Of a DNA stretch of 64,000 nt, positions 40,549-50,741 are shown piece by piece (position 1 is the first letter of the stretch; each line of letters begins with the position of its first letter). The notes beneath the pieces are model-generated. The model was not told where the DNA came from and ran no database searches. It was given only the letters and a program-made list of their open reading frames with translations. The stretch covers positions 1,240,001-1,304,000 of the forward strand of contig NZ_FTPS01000001.1 in the NCBI RefSeq assembly GCF_900156525.1. The letters are read 5' to 3'. The DNA comes from Pontibaca methylaminivorans (GTDB taxonomy: Bacteria; Pseudomonadota; Alphaproteobacteria; Rhodobacterales; Rhodobacteraceae). The position numbers were made by a program, and so were the translations under genes.

Positions 40549-40597
40549 TCCGCTCTCCCTGTGATTTTCTGGTCGCTGGTTTATATTGGACTCCATC

Positions 40598-41584
40598 ATG
40601 GACAGATATATTGATCACACGCAAAGGCGCGAGGCCGATCCGCTGCATCCGCCGGTAGAACCCTTCGACCAGCGGATGCTGGATGTCGGCGATGGTCATC
40701 TGATCTATGTCGAGCAGTCCGGCAACCCCGACGGGCGGCCGGTGGTGGTGCTGCACGGCGGGCCCGGCGGCGGGTGCAGCCCCGGAATGCGGCGTTATTT
40801 CGATGCCGAGGCCTATCGCATCATCCTGTTCGACCAGCGCGGCTGCGGGCGGTCGCGGCCTCATGCCTCGGTCGATTACAACACCACCTGGCACCTCGTG
40901 GCCGATATCGAGCGGATCCGCGAGGCGCTCGATATCCCGGCCTGGTGCGTCTTTGGCGGAAGCTGGGGTGCGACACTTGCGCTCATCTATGCCCAGGCCC
41001 ACCCCGAACGGGTCGCGCACCTGATCCTGCGGGGCGTGTTCCTCATGACCCGGGCCGAGCTCGACTGGTTCTATGGCGGCGGCGCGGGGCGATTCTGGCC
41101 CGATACCTGGCAGCGTTTCATCGACCCGATCCCGGAAGAAGAACGCTCCGACCTGATCCGGGCCTATAACAAGCGCCTGTTCTCGGGCGACCACGACGAG
41201 GAAATCCGCCATGCGCGCGCCTGGTCGGCATGGGAAAACGCGCTGGCCTCGATCACCTCGAACGGCAATTCCGGGCCCTGCCCCGGCAGTTACGCCCGTG
41301 CCTTTGCCCGGCTGGAAAATCACTATTTCATCAATCAGGGCTTTCTGGATTTCGACGGGCAGATCCTTGCGCGGATGGATCGCATCGCCCATGTTCCCGG
41401 CGTGATCGTTCAGGGCCGCTATGACATGATCTGCCCCCCCGAATCGGCGTGGAAACTGGCGCAGCGCTGGCCCGCCGCCGAACTGAGACTGGTGCGCGAC
41501 GCGGGCCATGCCCTGTCGGAGCCCGCCATCACCGCCGAACTGGCACGGGCGATGGACCGGATCGCCCGCGAAACCCCGCCATGA
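40598..41584 (+). CDS. pip: proline iminopeptidase
   Basis: 328 residues from the ATG at 40598. Alpha/beta hydrolase: oxyanion region LHGGPGGG, nucleophile Ser in [10 protein letters not shown], Asp in GRYDMICP, His in AGHALSEP. It removes N-terminal proline from peptides in the cytoplasm. Its TGA overlaps the ATG of the small binding-protein-like gene downstream, so the two are coupled. An upstream TTG at 40586 is a possible alternative start. Confidence 0.94.
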   Translation: MDRYIDHTQRREADPLHPPVEPFDQRMLDVGDGHLIYVEQSGNPDGRPVVVLHGGPGGGCSPGMRRYFDAEAYRIILFDQRGCGRSRPHASVDYNTTWHLVADIERIREALDIPAWCVFGGSWGATLALIYAQAHPERVAHLILRGVFLMTRAELDWFYGGGAGRFWPDTWQRFIDPIPEEERSDLIRAYNKRLFSGDHDEEIRHARAWSAWENALASITSNGNSGPCPGSYARAFARLENHYFINQGFLDFDGQILARMDRIAHVPGVIVQGRYDMICPPESAWKLAQRWPAAELRLVRDAGHALSEPAITAELARAMDRIARETPP

Positions 41585-42411
41585 CCCGGCTCGACCGCCG
41601 CCTTCTGTTCACCTCGGGCGCCGCCGCCGCCCTGCTGGCCGCGGCCGGGCTTGCCCCCGAGCGCGCCCCGCGCAGCGGCGGGCGGCTGCGGATCGCGGTG
41701 CCGCGCGACGATTCGCTTGCCGCGGTGGAAAGCGGCGCGATCTTCGAGCGGCTGACCGAGGTCGCCCCCGACGGCAGCCTGCGCCCCGAGCTTGCGACCG
41801 CCTGGAAAGGAAGCGAGGACGCGCGGCGCTGGCAATTCACCCTGCGCGACGGCGTGCATTTCCACGACGGCCGCCCGCTGACCGCTGCGGATGCGGTCGA
41901 ATCGCTCAGGTCGCGGCCGCTGCCGGAACAGGTGCTGAGGCTCGAGGCCACCGGCAGCAACCGGATTCTGGTGGAACTTGCCGCGGGCAACCCCGACCTT
42001 CCCTACTGGCTGGCCGACCCCGGCCTTGTCGTCACGCCGGAGGGCGGGGATGGCAGCGCCGGAATCGGCACCGGCCCCTATCGCCTGCGGGGCCGGCGCG
42101 CCGGGCGGCAGTTTCTGGGCGCGCGGGTGCCGCATCATTACAAGGACGGGGAAGCCGCCTGGGCGGAATCGGTCGAGGTGATCGCGATCCCCGATGCCGG
42201 CGTGCGGGCCGAGGCATTGCGCGACGGCTATGTCGATATCGCCGCCCTGCCCCGGCCCGAGGGGCTGCGCGGACGCGGCGGCTTTGTCTATCATCCGGGC
42301 GAGGACCGCATCGCGCTGGCCGCGCGTGCGGGAGTCGGCATGCCTCGCGTGGTCGGGTCGCGCAGCGCGCTGGACGATGGCCGCATCGCCCTGCGCTGGT
42401 GGCTTGCATGA
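41581..42411 (+). CDS. short SBP_bac_5-type (peptide-binding) protein
   Basis: 276 residues. A Tat-like or Sec signal (RLDRRLLFTSGAAAALLAAA) leads to the N-terminal half of a family 5 oligopeptide-binding protein: RLRIAVPRDDSL, LATAWKGSEDARRWQFTLRD, GVHFHDGRPLTAADAVESL. Full-length members have about 500 residues; the C-terminal lobe domain is absent and the frame closes cleanly with RIALRWWLA. No permease or ATPase genes adjoin. It is either a shrunken stand-alone protein or a decayed gene; the clean coupling to pip argues for a functional short form. Confidence 0.7.
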   Translation: MTRLDRRLLFTSGAAAALLAAAGLAPERAPRSGGRLRIAVPRDDSLAAVESGAIFERLTEVAPDGSLRPELATAWKGSEDARRWQFTLRDGVHFHDGRPLTAADAVESLRSRPLPEQVLRLEATGSNRILVELAAGNPDLPYWLADPGLVVTPEGGDGSAGIGTGPYRLRGRRAGRQFLGARVPHHYKDGEAAWAESVEVIAIPDAGVRAEALRDGYVDIAALPRPEGLRGRGGFVYHPGEDRIALAARAGVGMPRVVGSRSALDDGRIALRWWLA

Positions 42412-42425
42412 GCGGCGAAACAGGC

Positions 42426-42454
42426 TTGCGCAATGGCGGGCGCTTGCCTATATG
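42426..42454 (+). promoter_or_regulatory. candidate promoter of the rimP-nusA-infB operon
   Basis: TTGCGC (42426-42431), 17 bp, TATATG (42449-42454). The predicted start near 42461 would place the following terminator hairpin inside the leader of the rimP message. Confidence 0.45.
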
Positions 42455-42509
42455 GGGCGTTGACAGCGGCGCGTCGGGCTCCTGCCGGACGCTCCACCGG
42501 AGAATGACA

Positions 42510-42532
42510 ACGGGCCGCGGGCCCGTTTTTTT
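42510..42532 (+). terminator. terminator or attenuator before rimP
   Basis: ACGGGCC (42510-42516) and GGCCCGT (42520-42526) form a 7-bp stem with a 3-nt loop followed by seven Ts. It either ends the pip operon or acts as an attenuator in the leader of the nusA operon, 48 bp before rimP. Confidence 0.85.
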
Positions 42533-42579
42533 GTGCCCATTCTTGATGCGCCGGACAGATGCAAGCAGCAGGTGGGAAG

Positions 42580-43158
42580 ATGACGAACGACCTGATTGCC
42601 AAAGCCGCGATCGACCGCAAACTGGCCGAGATCATCACCTCGGTGATCGAGGGCATGGGATTCGAGCTCGTGCGGGTGCGGCTCATGGCCGGCAAGGCCA
42701 CGACCCTGCAGATCATGGCCGACCGCCCCGAGGGCGGCATCGACGTCGATGAATGCGGCGAGATCTCGAACGCGGTGAGCGCGGTGCTGGATGTCGAGGA
42801 TCCGATACTCGATGCCTATACGCTCGAGGTGTCGAGCCCCGGCATCGACCGGCCGCTGACCCGGCTCAAGGATTTCGAGGAATTCGAGGGCTACGAGGCA
42901 AAGCTCGAGACCGAGGAACCGATCGACGGGCGCCGCCGCTTCAAGGGCGTGCTGGCCGGGGTCGAGGGCGACGAGGTGCTGATCAACGTTACCGAGGGCA
43001 CCATCGGGCTCCGCTTCGACTGGCTGTCCGAGGCGAAGCTGGTGCTGACCGAGGACCTGATCCGGGAAATGCTGCGCCAGCGCAAGGCGGCGGAGACGCT
43101 GGACGAAGAAAGATACGACACGATCGAGGTTGACCGATCCCACGAGGAGAACCACTGA
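42580..43158 (+). CDS. rimP: ribosome maturation factor RimP
   Basis: 192 residues from [10 protein letters not shown], with AGGTGGGA before the ATG; an in-frame ATG lies 21 bp upstream. RimP helps mature the 30S subunit. Motifs: [30 protein letters not shown] and [18 protein letters not shown]. First gene of the conserved rimP-nusA-ylxR-infB transcription and translation operon; its stop overlaps the nusA start by one base. Confidence 0.94.
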   Translation: MTNDLIAKAAIDRKLAEIITSVIEGMGFELVRVRLMAGKATTLQIMADRPEGGIDVDECGEISNAVSAVLDVEDPILDAYTLEVSSPGIDRPLTRLKDFEEFEGYEAKLETEEPIDGRRRFKGVLAGVEGDEVLINVTEGTIGLRFDWLSEAKLVLTEDLIREMLRQRKAAETLDEERYDTIEVDRSHEENH

Positions 43159-44816
43159 TGGCCATCACATCCGCAAACCAGCTCGAGCTGCTGCAGACAG
43201 CCGAAGCCGTGGCCCGCGAAAAGATGATCGAACCGGGCCTCGTCATCGAGGCGATGGAGGAAAGCCTCGCCCGTGCGGCCAAGTCGCGTTACGGGGCCGA
43301 CATGGACATCCGCGTCGCGATCGACCGCCGGACCGGTCGCGCCAGCTTTACCCGTGTGCGCACCGTGGTCGAGGATGGCGAGGTCGAGAACTACCAGGCC
43401 GAGATGACCGTGGAACAGGCGGGACAGTATCTTGACGCGCCCAAGGTGGGCGACACCTTCGTCGAGGAAATCCCGCCGGTCGAACTCGGCCGCATCGCCG
43501 CGCAGTCGGCCAAGCAGGTGATCCTCCAGAAGGTCCGCGAGGCCGAACGCGACCGCCAGTACGAGGAATTCAAGGACCGCGCCGGCACCATCATCAACGG
43601 CCTCGTGAAACGCGAGGAATACGGCAACATCATCGTCGATGTGGGCGCGGGCGAGGCGGTGCTGCGCCGCAACGACAAGATCGGCCGCGAAAGCTATCGC
43701 CCGAACGACCGCATCCGCGCCTATGTCAAGGATGTGCGCCGCGAGGCGCGCGGCCCGCAGATCTTCCTGTCGCGCACCGCCCCCGAATTCATGGCCGAAC
43801 TGTTCAAGATGGAGGTGCCGGAGATTTACGACGGCATCATCGAAATCAAGGCCGTGGCCCGCGACCCCGGCTCGCGCGCGAAGATCGCCGTCATTTCCTA
43901 TGATCACAGCATCGACCCGGTGGGCGCCTGCGTCGGCATGCGCGGCTCGCGCGTGCAGGCGGTGGTGAACGAGCTTCAGGGCGAAAAGATCGACATCATT
44001 CCCTGGAACGAGGACATGCCGACCTTCCTCGTCAACGCGCTGCAGCCGGCCGAGGTGTCGAAGGTGGTGCTGGACGAAGAGGCCGAGCGCATCGAGATCG
44101 TCGTGCCCGAAGACCAGCTTTCGCTGGCGATCGGCCGTCGGGGGCAGAACGTGCGCCTTGCCAGCCAGCTGACCGGCATGGATATCGACATCATGACCGA
44201 AGCCGAGGAATCCGAGCGCCGCCAGCAGGAGTTCGAAACCCGCACGCAACTGTTCATGGATTCGCTCGACCTGGACGAATTCCTGGCCCAGCTTCTGGTG
44301 TCCGAAGGCTTCACCAGCCTTGAGGAGGTCGCCTATGTGGAGCGCGACGAACTGCTGGTCATCGAAGGCGTGGACGAGGAAACCGCCGACGAATTGCAGG
44401 CCCGCGCCCGCGATGTGCTCGAGGCGCAGAACCGGGCGGCGCTGGAAAATGCCCGTGCGCTCGGCGTCGAGGACAGCCTGGTCGCCTTCGACGCGCTCAC
44501 CCCGCAGATGATCGAGGCGTTGGCCAAGGACGGAATCAAGACGCTCGACGACTTCGCCACCTGCGCCGACTGGGAGCTTGCCGGCGGCTACACCACCGTT
44601 GACGGACAGCGGGTCAAGGATGACGGGCTGCTCGAACCCTTCGATGTCTCGCTCGAAGAGGCGCAGAACATGGTCATGACCGCCCGCGTCCTGCTGGGCT
44701 GGGTCGACCCGGAAGATCTGGCCGGGGCGCAAGACGAGGATGACGAGGGCGACGGCGAAAGCGACGAGGCGGACGAAAGCGGCGAAGTCGCGGCGGCCGG
44801 AACGGGTGAAAGCTGA
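43158..44816 (+). CDS. nusA: transcription termination/antitermination factor NusA
   Basis: 552 residues. NusA N-terminal RNA polymerase-binding domain, S1 domain ([20 protein letters not shown]), KH domains ([38 protein letters not shown]) and C-terminal helix-hairpin-helix repeats ([16 protein letters not shown]; acidic repeats near [17 protein letters not shown]). The last 40 residues are an acidic tail. Length is typical for alphaproteobacteria. NusA modulates pausing, termination and antitermination. Confidence 0.97.
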   Translation: MAITSANQLELLQTAEAVAREKMIEPGLVIEAMEESLARAAKSRYGADMDIRVAIDRRTGRASFTRVRTVVEDGEVENYQAEMTVEQAGQYLDAPKVGDTFVEEIPPVELGRIAAQSAKQVILQKVREAERDRQYEEFKDRAGTIINGLVKREEYGNIIVDVGAGEAVLRRNDKIGRESYRPNDRIRAYVKDVRREARGPQIFLSRTAPEFMAELFKMEVPEIYDGIIEIKAVARDPGSRAKIAVISYDHSIDPVGACVGMRGSRVQAVVNELQGEKIDIIPWNEDMPTFLVNALQPAEVSKVVLDEEAERIEIVVPEDQLSLAIGRRGQNVRLASQLTGMDIDIMTEAEESERRQQEFETRTQLFMDSLDLDEFLAQLLVSEGFTSLEEVAYVERDELLVIEGVDEETADELQARARDVLEAQNRAALENARALGVEDSLVAFDALTPQMIEALAKDGIKTLDDFATCADWELAGGYTTVDGQRVKDDGLLEPFDVSLEEAQNMVMTARVLLGWVDPEDLAGAQDEDDEGDGESDEADESGEVAAAGTGES

Positions 44817-44839
44817 TCGAGGACACCGAAGGAACAGTG

Positions 44840-45463
44840 ATGACCCGTGGGCGCGCCCAGAGAATCAGGCCGGAGAGCCCCGAGCGCAAATGCATTGCAT
44901 CCGGCGAAGTGCACCCTAAATATGGGTTGATCCGCTTCGTTGCCGGACCGGAGGGGCAGGTCGTTCCCGATATTCTGGATCGTCTGCCCGGTCGCGGGGT
45001 CTATGTCGCGGCCGACCGGCAGGCACTTGAACGGGCGATTGATCGCAAGCTTTTTGCGCGCGGCCTGAAGCAGCCGGTCACGATTGCGCCGGACCTTGCC
45101 GCCGAGGTCGAACGCCAGCTGGCGCGGCGGGTTGTCGATCTGATCAGCCTTGCCCGCAAGTCCGGCCATGCGGTCGCCGGCTATGAAAAGGTCAAGGACT
45201 GGCTTTCAAAGGAAGAGGCGCGGGTTCTCATACAGGCAAGCGATGGCTCGCCCCGGGGGAAGTCCCGCCTCAGCACGCCGCATTTCGGCGATTACATCGG
45301 CTGGTTGAGTGCCGATGAGCTCGGGATGGCTTTCGGGCGGCAAACCGTGATACATGCTGCGCTCGCCTCTGGCGGACTCGGGCGCCGTGTTGTAGAGGAA
45401 GCGCAACGGCTGCGAGGCCTGCGCGCTAGGACCAGAGGCGGCGATGACCGCCTGGAAGGATAA
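44840..45463 (+). CDS. YlxR (DUF448)/L7Ae-like RNA-binding protein
   Basis: 207 residues from the ATG at 44840. The N-terminal YlxR domain ([34 protein letters not shown]) is joined to a C-terminal L7Ae-like domain ([40 protein letters not shown]). The fused form is normal in alphaproteobacteria. YlxR proteins have been linked to RNA binding and RNase P. Lies between nusA and infB as expected. Confidence 0.9.
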   Translation: MTRGRAQRIRPESPERKCIASGEVHPKYGLIRFVAGPEGQVVPDILDRLPGRGVYVAADRQALERAIDRKLFARGLKQPVTIAPDLAAEVERQLARRVVDLISLARKSGHAVAGYEKVKDWLSKEEARVLIQASDGSPRGKSRLSTPHFGDYIGWLSADELGMAFGRQTVIHAALASGGLGRRVVEEAQRLRGLRARTRGGDDRLEG

Positions 45464-45471
45464 AGAGCTTA

Positions 45472-47937
45472 ATGAGCGATTCTGACGGCAAGAAGACACT
45501 GGGCGTTCGTGGTGGCTCCCGTTCCGGGAACGTGAAGCAAAGCTTCAGTCATGGGCGCACCAAGAATGTCGTTGTGGAGACCAAGCGCCGGCGGGTGGTC
45601 GTTCCCAAGAGCGGCGCGGGCAAGGGGGCGGATCTTCCATCCGCCGCCAAGAACGTGTCGCGTCGCCTTGCCGGAGTCTCCGATTCCGAGATGGAGCGCC
45701 GGCTGAAGGCATTGCAGGCCGCCAAGGCCCGCGAGGCCGACGAAGCTGCGGCCCGCGAAGCCGAAGAGGCAGCCCGCGCCGAGGAACGCGAACGCCGCCG
45801 CGCCGAAGCGGAGGAGCGCGAACGCGAAGAGCGCGAGCGCGACGCGGCGCTGAAGGCCCGCGCCGAGGAAGAGGCCCGCCAGAAGCGCGAGGCCGAAGCA
45901 GCCGTCGCGCAGCGCGAAACCGCAGAGCCGGCCGAACCGCGCCGCGCGACCCCGCACCGCGGTTCTTCCCAGCCGCCGCGCCGCGAGGAAACCGAGGCGG
46001 ATTCCCGTCCGCGCAGCCGCGGCCGCGAGGACAGCCGCCGTTCGGGCAAGCTGACCGTGAATCAGGCGCTGCGCGGGGCCGAAGGCGGCCGTCAGCGATC
46101 CATGGCCGCGATGAAACGCCGGCAGGAGCGCGACCGCCAGCGCGCCTCGGGCCATCCGCAGGAACGCGAAAAGATCTCGCGCGAGGTGCAGCTCCCCGAA
46201 ACCATCGTTGTCAGCGAACTTGCCAACCGGATGGCCGAACGGGTCGCCGCCGTGGTCAAGGCGCTGATGAACAACGGGATGATGGTCACCCAGAACCAGG
46301 TGATCGACGCCGACACGGCCGAGCTCATCATCGAGGAGTTCGGCCACAAGGCGGTGCGCGTCTCGGATGCCGACGTCGAGGATGTGATTCTCCAGATCGA
46401 GGATGACGAGAAGGATCTGAAGCCGCGCCCGCCGGTCATCACCGTCATGGGCCACGTGGACCACGGCAAGACCTCGCTTCTGGATGCGATCCGCAACGCC
46501 AAGGTGGTCTCGGGCGAGGCCGGGGGCATCACCCAGCATATCGGCGCCTATCAGGTGCAGGCCGATGGCGGGCAGGTGCTGACCTTCCTCGACACGCCGG
46601 GCCACGCCGCCTTTACCTCGATGCGGTCGCGCGGGGCGCAGGTCACGGATATCGTGGTGCTGGTCGTCGCCGCGGACGATGCGGTGATGCCGCAGACGGT
46701 CGAGGCGATCAACCACGCCAAGGCCGCCGAAGTGCCGATCATCGTCGCGATCAACAAGATCGACAAGCCGAGCGCGAACCCCGACAAGGTGCGCACCGAC
46801 CTGCTCCAGCACGGGATCGTGGTCGAGGGCATGTCGGGCGACGTGCAGGACGTGGAGGTATCCGCGCTCAAGGGCACGGGGCTTGACGAACTGCTCGAGG
46901 CGATCCTGCTGCAGGCCGAGATCCTTGAACTCAAGGCCAATCCCGACCGTCCCGCGCAGGGCGCTGTCATCGAGGCACAGCTCGACGTGGGCCGTGGCCC
47001 GGTGGCGACCGTCCTCGTGCAGAACGGCACGCTGCGGCAGGGCGACATCTTTGTCGCCGGGGAACAGTGGGGCCGCGTGCGCGCCATGGAAAACGACAAG
47101 GGCAAGCGTCTCAAGGACGCCGGGCCCTCGGTTCCGGTCGAGATCCTCGGCCTTCATGGCACGCCCGAGGCGGGCGATGTGCTGAACGTGGTCGAAACCG
47201 AGGCGCAGGCCCGCGAGATCGCCGAATACCGCCAGCAGCTTGCCAAGGACAAGCGCGCCGCCGCCGGCGCCGCCACCACGCTGGAACAGCTCATGGCCAA
47301 TGCCAAGGCGGACCAGAGCGTCAAGGAACTGCCGATTCTGATCAAGGCCGATGTGCAGGGCAGCGCCGAGGCGATCGTGCAGGCCATGGAGAAGATCGGC
47401 AACGAAGACGTCCGCGTGCGCGTCCTGCATTACGGCGTGGGCGCGATCACCGACACCGACGTCGGCCTGGCCGAGGCCAGTGGTGCCGCCATCGTCGGGT
47501 TCAACGTGCGGGCCAATGCGAGCGCCCGTGCCAGCGCCAACCAGAAGGGCGTCGAGATCCGCTATTATTCGATCATCTACGATCTGGTCGATGATGTGAA
47601 AGCGGCGGCGAGCGGCCTTCTGGGCAGCGAGATCCGCGAACATTTCATCGGCTATGCCCAGATCAAGGAAGTGTTCAAGGTCTCGGGGGTCGGCAAGGTC
47701 GCGGGTTGTCTGGTGACCGAAGGCGTCGCCCGCCGCAGCGCCGGCGTTCGCCTGCTGCGCGACGACGTGGTGATCCACGAAGGCACGCTGAAGACGCTGA
47801 AGCGCTACAAGGACGAGGTGCCCGAGGTGCAGTCCGGCCAGGAATGCGGCATGGCCTTCGAAAACTACGACGACATCCGCGAAGGCGATGTGATCGAAAT
47901 CTTCGAGCGTCAGGAGGTCGAGCGCACGCTTGAATAA
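45472..47937 (+). CDS. infB: translation initiation factor IF-2
   Basis: 821 residues. N-terminal region of about 250 residues is charged and disordered (long Glu/Arg/Ala coiled stretch), followed by the IF-2 N-terminal domain and the GTPase domain (G1 [10 protein letters not shown]3 DTPGHAAF, G4 NKIDKP), then domains II to IV ending in [20 protein letters not shown]. It delivers initiator tRNA to the 30S subunit. Last gene of the operon; an intrinsic terminator follows. Confidence 0.97.
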   Translation: MSDSDGKKTLGVRGGSRSGNVKQSFSHGRTKNVVVETKRRRVVVPKSGAGKGADLPSAAKNVSRRLAGVSDSEMERRLKALQAAKAREADEAAAREAEEAARAEERERRRAEAEEREREERERDAALKARAEEEARQKREAEAAVAQRETAEPAEPRRATPHRGSSQPPRREETEADSRPRSRGREDSRRSGKLTVNQALRGAEGGRQRSMAAMKRRQERDRQRASGHPQEREKISREVQLPETIVVSELANRMAERVAAVVKALMNNGMMVTQNQVIDADTAELIIEEFGHKAVRVSDADVEDVILQIEDDEKDLKPRPPVITVMGHVDHGKTSLLDAIRNAKVVSGEAGGITQHIGAYQVQADGGQVLTFLDTPGHAAFTSMRSRGAQVTDIVVLVVAADDAVMPQTVEAINHAKAAEVPIIVAINKIDKPSANPDKVRTDLLQHGIVVEGMSGDVQDVEVSALKGTGLDELLEAILLQAEILELKANPDRPAQGAVIEAQLDVGRGPVATVLVQNGTLRQGDIFVAGEQWGRVRAMENDKGKRLKDAGPSVPVEILGLHGTPEAGDVLNVVETEAQAREIAEYRQQLAKDKRAAAGAATTLEQLMANAKADQSVKELPILIKADVQGSAEAIVQAMEKIGNEDVRVRVLHYGVGAITDTDVGLAEASGAAIVGFNVRANASARASANQKGVEIRYYSIIYDLVDDVKAAASGLLGSEIREHFIGYAQIKEVFKVSGVGKVAGCLVTEGVARRSAGVRLLRDDVVIHEGTLKTLKRYKDEVPEVQSGQECGMAFENYDDIREGDVIEIFERQEVERTLE

Positions 47938-47980
47938 CCCTGCCGGCCCGGCGCACGACGGGCGTCGTTTCCTATATGAT

Positions 47981-48014
47981 CGGCGCGGCCATCAGGGATG
48001 GCTGCGCCGTTTTC
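47981..48014 (+). terminator. rho-independent terminator of the infB operon
   Basis: CGGCGCGGCCATC (47981-47993) pairs with GATGGCTGCGCCG (47997-48009; one G-U) around AGG, followed by TTTTC. It separates infB from the convergent mutT gene. Confidence 0.85.
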
Positions 48015-48030
48015 ATGTCGGAGAAACCGT

Positions 48031-48456
48031 TCAGGGCAGCCAGTCGCGCAGGATCGGGATCAGCGGCAGATCGGCCGGCGGCATCGGATAGTCGCGCAGC
48101 TGATTCGCCCGCACCCATTTCAGCGCCTGCCCTTCGCGCGGCCGCGGAATGCCGTTCCATTTCCGGCAGGCGAACAGCGGCATCAGCAGGTGGAAATCCT
48201 CGTAGGCGTGGCTGGCGAATGTCAGCGGCGCAAGGCAGGAGGCCCAGGTGTCGATGCCGAGTTCCTCCTGAAGTTCGCGGATCAGGGCCGCTTCGGGGGT
48301 TTCGCCCGCGTGGATCTTGCCGCCGGGAAACTCCCAGAGCCCGGCCATCGGCTTCCCCTCGGGCCGCCGGGCGAGCAGGATCCGCCCTTCCACGTCGATC
48401 AGCGCCACCGCCGCGACCAGCACCATCCGCGTGGCGTCAGGAGCGGTAATCGGCAT
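48031..48456 (-). CDS. mutT: 8-oxo-dGTP diphosphatase MutT
   Basis: 141 residues if MPITAPDATRMVL is the start (an ATG six codons earlier is possible). Nudix box GKIHAGETPEAALIRELQEE with the catalytic Glu residues; LLARRPEGKPMAGLWEFPGG precedes it. MutT removes oxidised guanine nucleotides from the pool. The start lies inside the end of argJ, so the two are coupled; the pairing with argJ and secA is common in this clade. Confidence 0.9.
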   Translation of the reverse strand: MPITAPDATRMVLVAAVALIDVEGRILLARRPEGKPMAGLWEFPGGKIHAGETPEAALIRELQEELGIDTWASCLAPLTFASHAYEDFHLLMPLFACRKWNGIPRPREGQALKWVRANQLRDYPMPPADLPLIPILRDWLP

Positions 48457-49672
48457 TGATGTCGATGTATCCATGGGTCAGGTCGCAGGTCCAGATTACC
48501 GCCTGCCCGTCGCCGATGCCGAGATCGACACTTATGACAAGCTCTTGATTCTTCATGTATTCGGCGGCCGTTTCTTCGCGATAACCGGGACTGACCCAGC
48601 CGTTTTCCGCCACCGGGATGTCGCCGAAACGGATGCCGAGGCGGTCGCGGTCGGCCGCGGCGCCGGATTTGCCGACGGCCATGACGATGCGGCCCCAGTT
48701 CGGATCCTCGCCGGCGATGGCGGTCTTTACCAGCGGCGAATTGGCGATCGAGCGTCCGTGCACCCTCGCCTCGGCATCGCTCTGCGCCCCGCTCACGCGG
48801 ATTTCGACGAATTTGCTGGCGCCCTCGCCGTCGCGCACCACCTGATGCGCGAGGTCGAGCATGACCGCATGCAGCGCCTCGGCGAAGGATTCGCTTTCGC
48901 CCGCGTCCACCCCCGCAGCGCCGGTCGCGCAGAGCATCAGACTGTCCGAGGTCGAGGTGTCGCTATCGACGGTGATGCAGTTGAAGGTGCGCTCGTTCAA
49001 TTCCGACAGCAGCGCCTGGAGCCGCTTTTGTTCGACGCGCGCGTCGGTGAAGATATAGACCAGCATGGTCGCCATATCGGGCGCGATCATGCCCGACCCC
49101 TTCGCGATCCCGGCAATCGACACTGTCCGCCCGTCGATTTCGACGGTGCACGACGCGCCCTTGGCGAAGGTGTCGGTGGTCATGATCGCCCGCGCCGCCG
49201 GCTCGATCGCCCCTTCGTCCAGCGATGCGGCCAGATCGTCGATCACGGCAATGATGCGGTCGTGCGGCAGCCGCTCGCCGATCACGCCGGTCGAGGCGGT
49301 AAAGATCCGCTCGACCGGCAGTCCGGTCGCGAGCGCAGTCGCGGCGCAGATCGCCTGCACCGATTGCTCCCCGCGCGCCCCGGTAAAGGCGTTGGAATTG
49401 CCCGAATTGACCAGAATCGCGGCCCCCGCCGCGTCCGCCCCGCCCGTATGGCGGAGCTTTTCCTGACAGTCGAGCACCGGCGCCGAACGGGTCGCCGAGC
49501 GGGTAAAGACGCCGGCGACCGTGCTCCCCGGGGCGAGCAGGGCCAGCATCACGTCGTCGCGCCCCGCATAGCGCACCCCCGCCGCCGTGCTGGCAAAGCG
49601 CACGCCGGAGATGACGGGAAGCTCGGGGAAACGCGCCGGCGCGAGCGGCGAACGCGGCAGGGTGCCAGCCAT
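48437..49672 (-). CDS. argJ: bifunctional ornithine acetyltransferase/N-acetylglutamate synthase
   Basis: 411 residues. The self-cleavage site is KGSGMIAPDMATML, where the Thr becomes the nucleophile of the beta chain; AAILVNSGNSNAFTGARG forms the oxyanion region. ArgJ recycles the acetyl group from N-acetylornithine to glutamate in arginine synthesis. Two bases separate it from the parvulin gene upstream, which makes a three-gene run parvulin-argJ-mutT. Confidence 0.96.
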   Translation of the reverse strand: MAGTLPRSPLAPARFPELPVISGVRFASTAAGVRYAGRDDVMLALLAPGSTVAGVFTRSATRSAPVLDCQEKLRHTGGADAAGAAILVNSGNSNAFTGARGEQSVQAICAATALATGLPVERIFTASTGVIGERLPHDRIIAVIDDLAASLDEGAIEPAARAIMTTDTFAKGASCTVEIDGRTVSIAGIAKGSGMIAPDMATMLVYIFTDARVEQKRLQALLSELNERTFNCITVDSDTSTSDSLMLCATGAAGVDAGESESFAEALHAVMLDLAHQVVRDGEGASKFVEIRVSGAQSDAEARVHGRSIANSPLVKTAIAGEDPNWGRIVMAVGKSGAAADRDRLGIRFGDIPVAENGWVSPGYREETAAEYMKNQELVISVDLGIGDGQAVIWTCDLTHGYIDINADYRS

Positions 49673-49674
49673 GA

Positions 49675-50526
49675 TCAGTCTCCGAGCAACTCGGACTTGT
49701 TCAGCACGTCCGGGTCGAACCCTTCGATCTCCGGCCGCTCCACCTCGGCTCCGGCGGTCAGTTCCTCGATCCTGGCCTCGACCGCGGCCCGGCGCAACTG
49801 GTCCGCGATCTCGTCGCGCACGGCATCGAGCGGCGGCGCATCGGCCTCGCGCTTGTCGTTCAGCTTGATGATGTGCCAGCCGAACTGGCTCTGCACCGGA
49901 TCCGAGACGTCGCCGGGTTCGAGCGATTCGACCCCGTTCTGGAACTCGGGCACCATTTCGCCGTCGCGGAACCAGCCGAGATCGCCACCGTTGGCGCTCG
50001 ATACGTCGCTCGATTCCGCCTCGGCCAGCTTGGCGAAATCGGCGCCTTCATCAAGTTGTTCCTTGAGCGCCTGCGCCTCGTCTTCGGTATCGACAAGGAT
50101 ATGCGCGGCATTGTATTCCTGCCCGCCCTTCCCGTCGGCAAACCGCTTGTCATAGACGGCCTGAATTTCTTCGTCCGTCGCGGCGTCCTTCATCACCGAT
50201 TCCAGCATGTCCGCCGCCAGCAGTTCGCGCCGCTCGTTCTCGAGCGTGAGTTCCACCGCGCGCGGCACATCGCCGGTGCGGGCCTGAACCAGCGCGCTTT
50301 GCTGGATCAACTGCTCGCGCAGTGCATCGAACAACTGATCGGCCGGGATCTGGCGATATTGCGGCGGCAGCGATCCATAAGCGACGATCATGTGGCCAAG
50401 CGTGATCTCTTCGCCGTTCACCCGGGCCACGACCGTATCGGCATCCGGCTCGCTCGCCGCGACCGGAGCAACGGCAAATGCCACCATGGCCGTCAGGGCC
50501 GTCAGGAAACCGGGAGTTCTGGGCAT
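49675..50526 (-). CDS. periplasmic parvulin-type peptidyl-prolyl isomerase
   Basis: 283 residues. Signal peptide ([19 protein letters not shown]), an N-terminal chaperone helix region, and a rotamase domain ([49 protein letters not shown]). Similar to PpiC/PrsA-type folding factors acting on exported proteins. It is divergent from secA, which fits a shared role in secretion. The C-terminal tail is acidic. Confidence 0.92.
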   Translation of the reverse strand: MPRTPGFLTALTAMVAFAVAPVAASEPDADTVVARVNGEEITLGHMIVAYGSLPPQYRQIPADQLFDALREQLIQQSALVQARTGDVPRAVELTLENERRELLAADMLESVMKDAATDEEIQAVYDKRFADGKGGQEYNAAHILVDTEDEAQALKEQLDEGADFAKLAEAESSDVSSANGGDLGWFRDGEMVPEFQNGVESLEPGDVSDPVQSQFGWHIIKLNDKREADAPPLDAVRDEIADQLRRAAVEARIEELTAGAEVERPEIEGFDPDVLNKSELLGD

Positions 50527-50582
50527 TCATCCATCCTGTTGAAAAGATTTACTCTGCTGAAAGATCGCGACCGTGCGCAACG

Positions 50583-50611
50583 TTGACACTTATTCCACCG
50601 GCCCTTACATC
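50583..50611 (+). promoter_or_regulatory. candidate secA promoter
   Basis: TTGACA (50583-50588), 17 bp, TACATC (50606-50611). The -35 is perfect, the -10 poor. The leader to the ATG at 50742 would be about 125 nt, with a small GCGGG/CCCGC hairpin inside it. Confidence 0.4.
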
Positions 50612-50741
50612 GCCTTGTGGCCCGCAACACGGCATTATCGCGCCCCTCGTTTCTACGGGTTGTTACCGGGGCGGGCAAGCCCGCGATGTTCAATGCGGGT
50701 GCGGGAAACGCGCCGGAACAGAACAATCCGTTGGAGTAAGC

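Noticed and set aside
45469-47778. 769-codon open frame antisense to infB
   Set aside because: It is a GC-bias shadow: low-complexity His/Arg/Gly/Leu composition, no recognisable motif, while infB on the other strand shows all IF-2 motifs.
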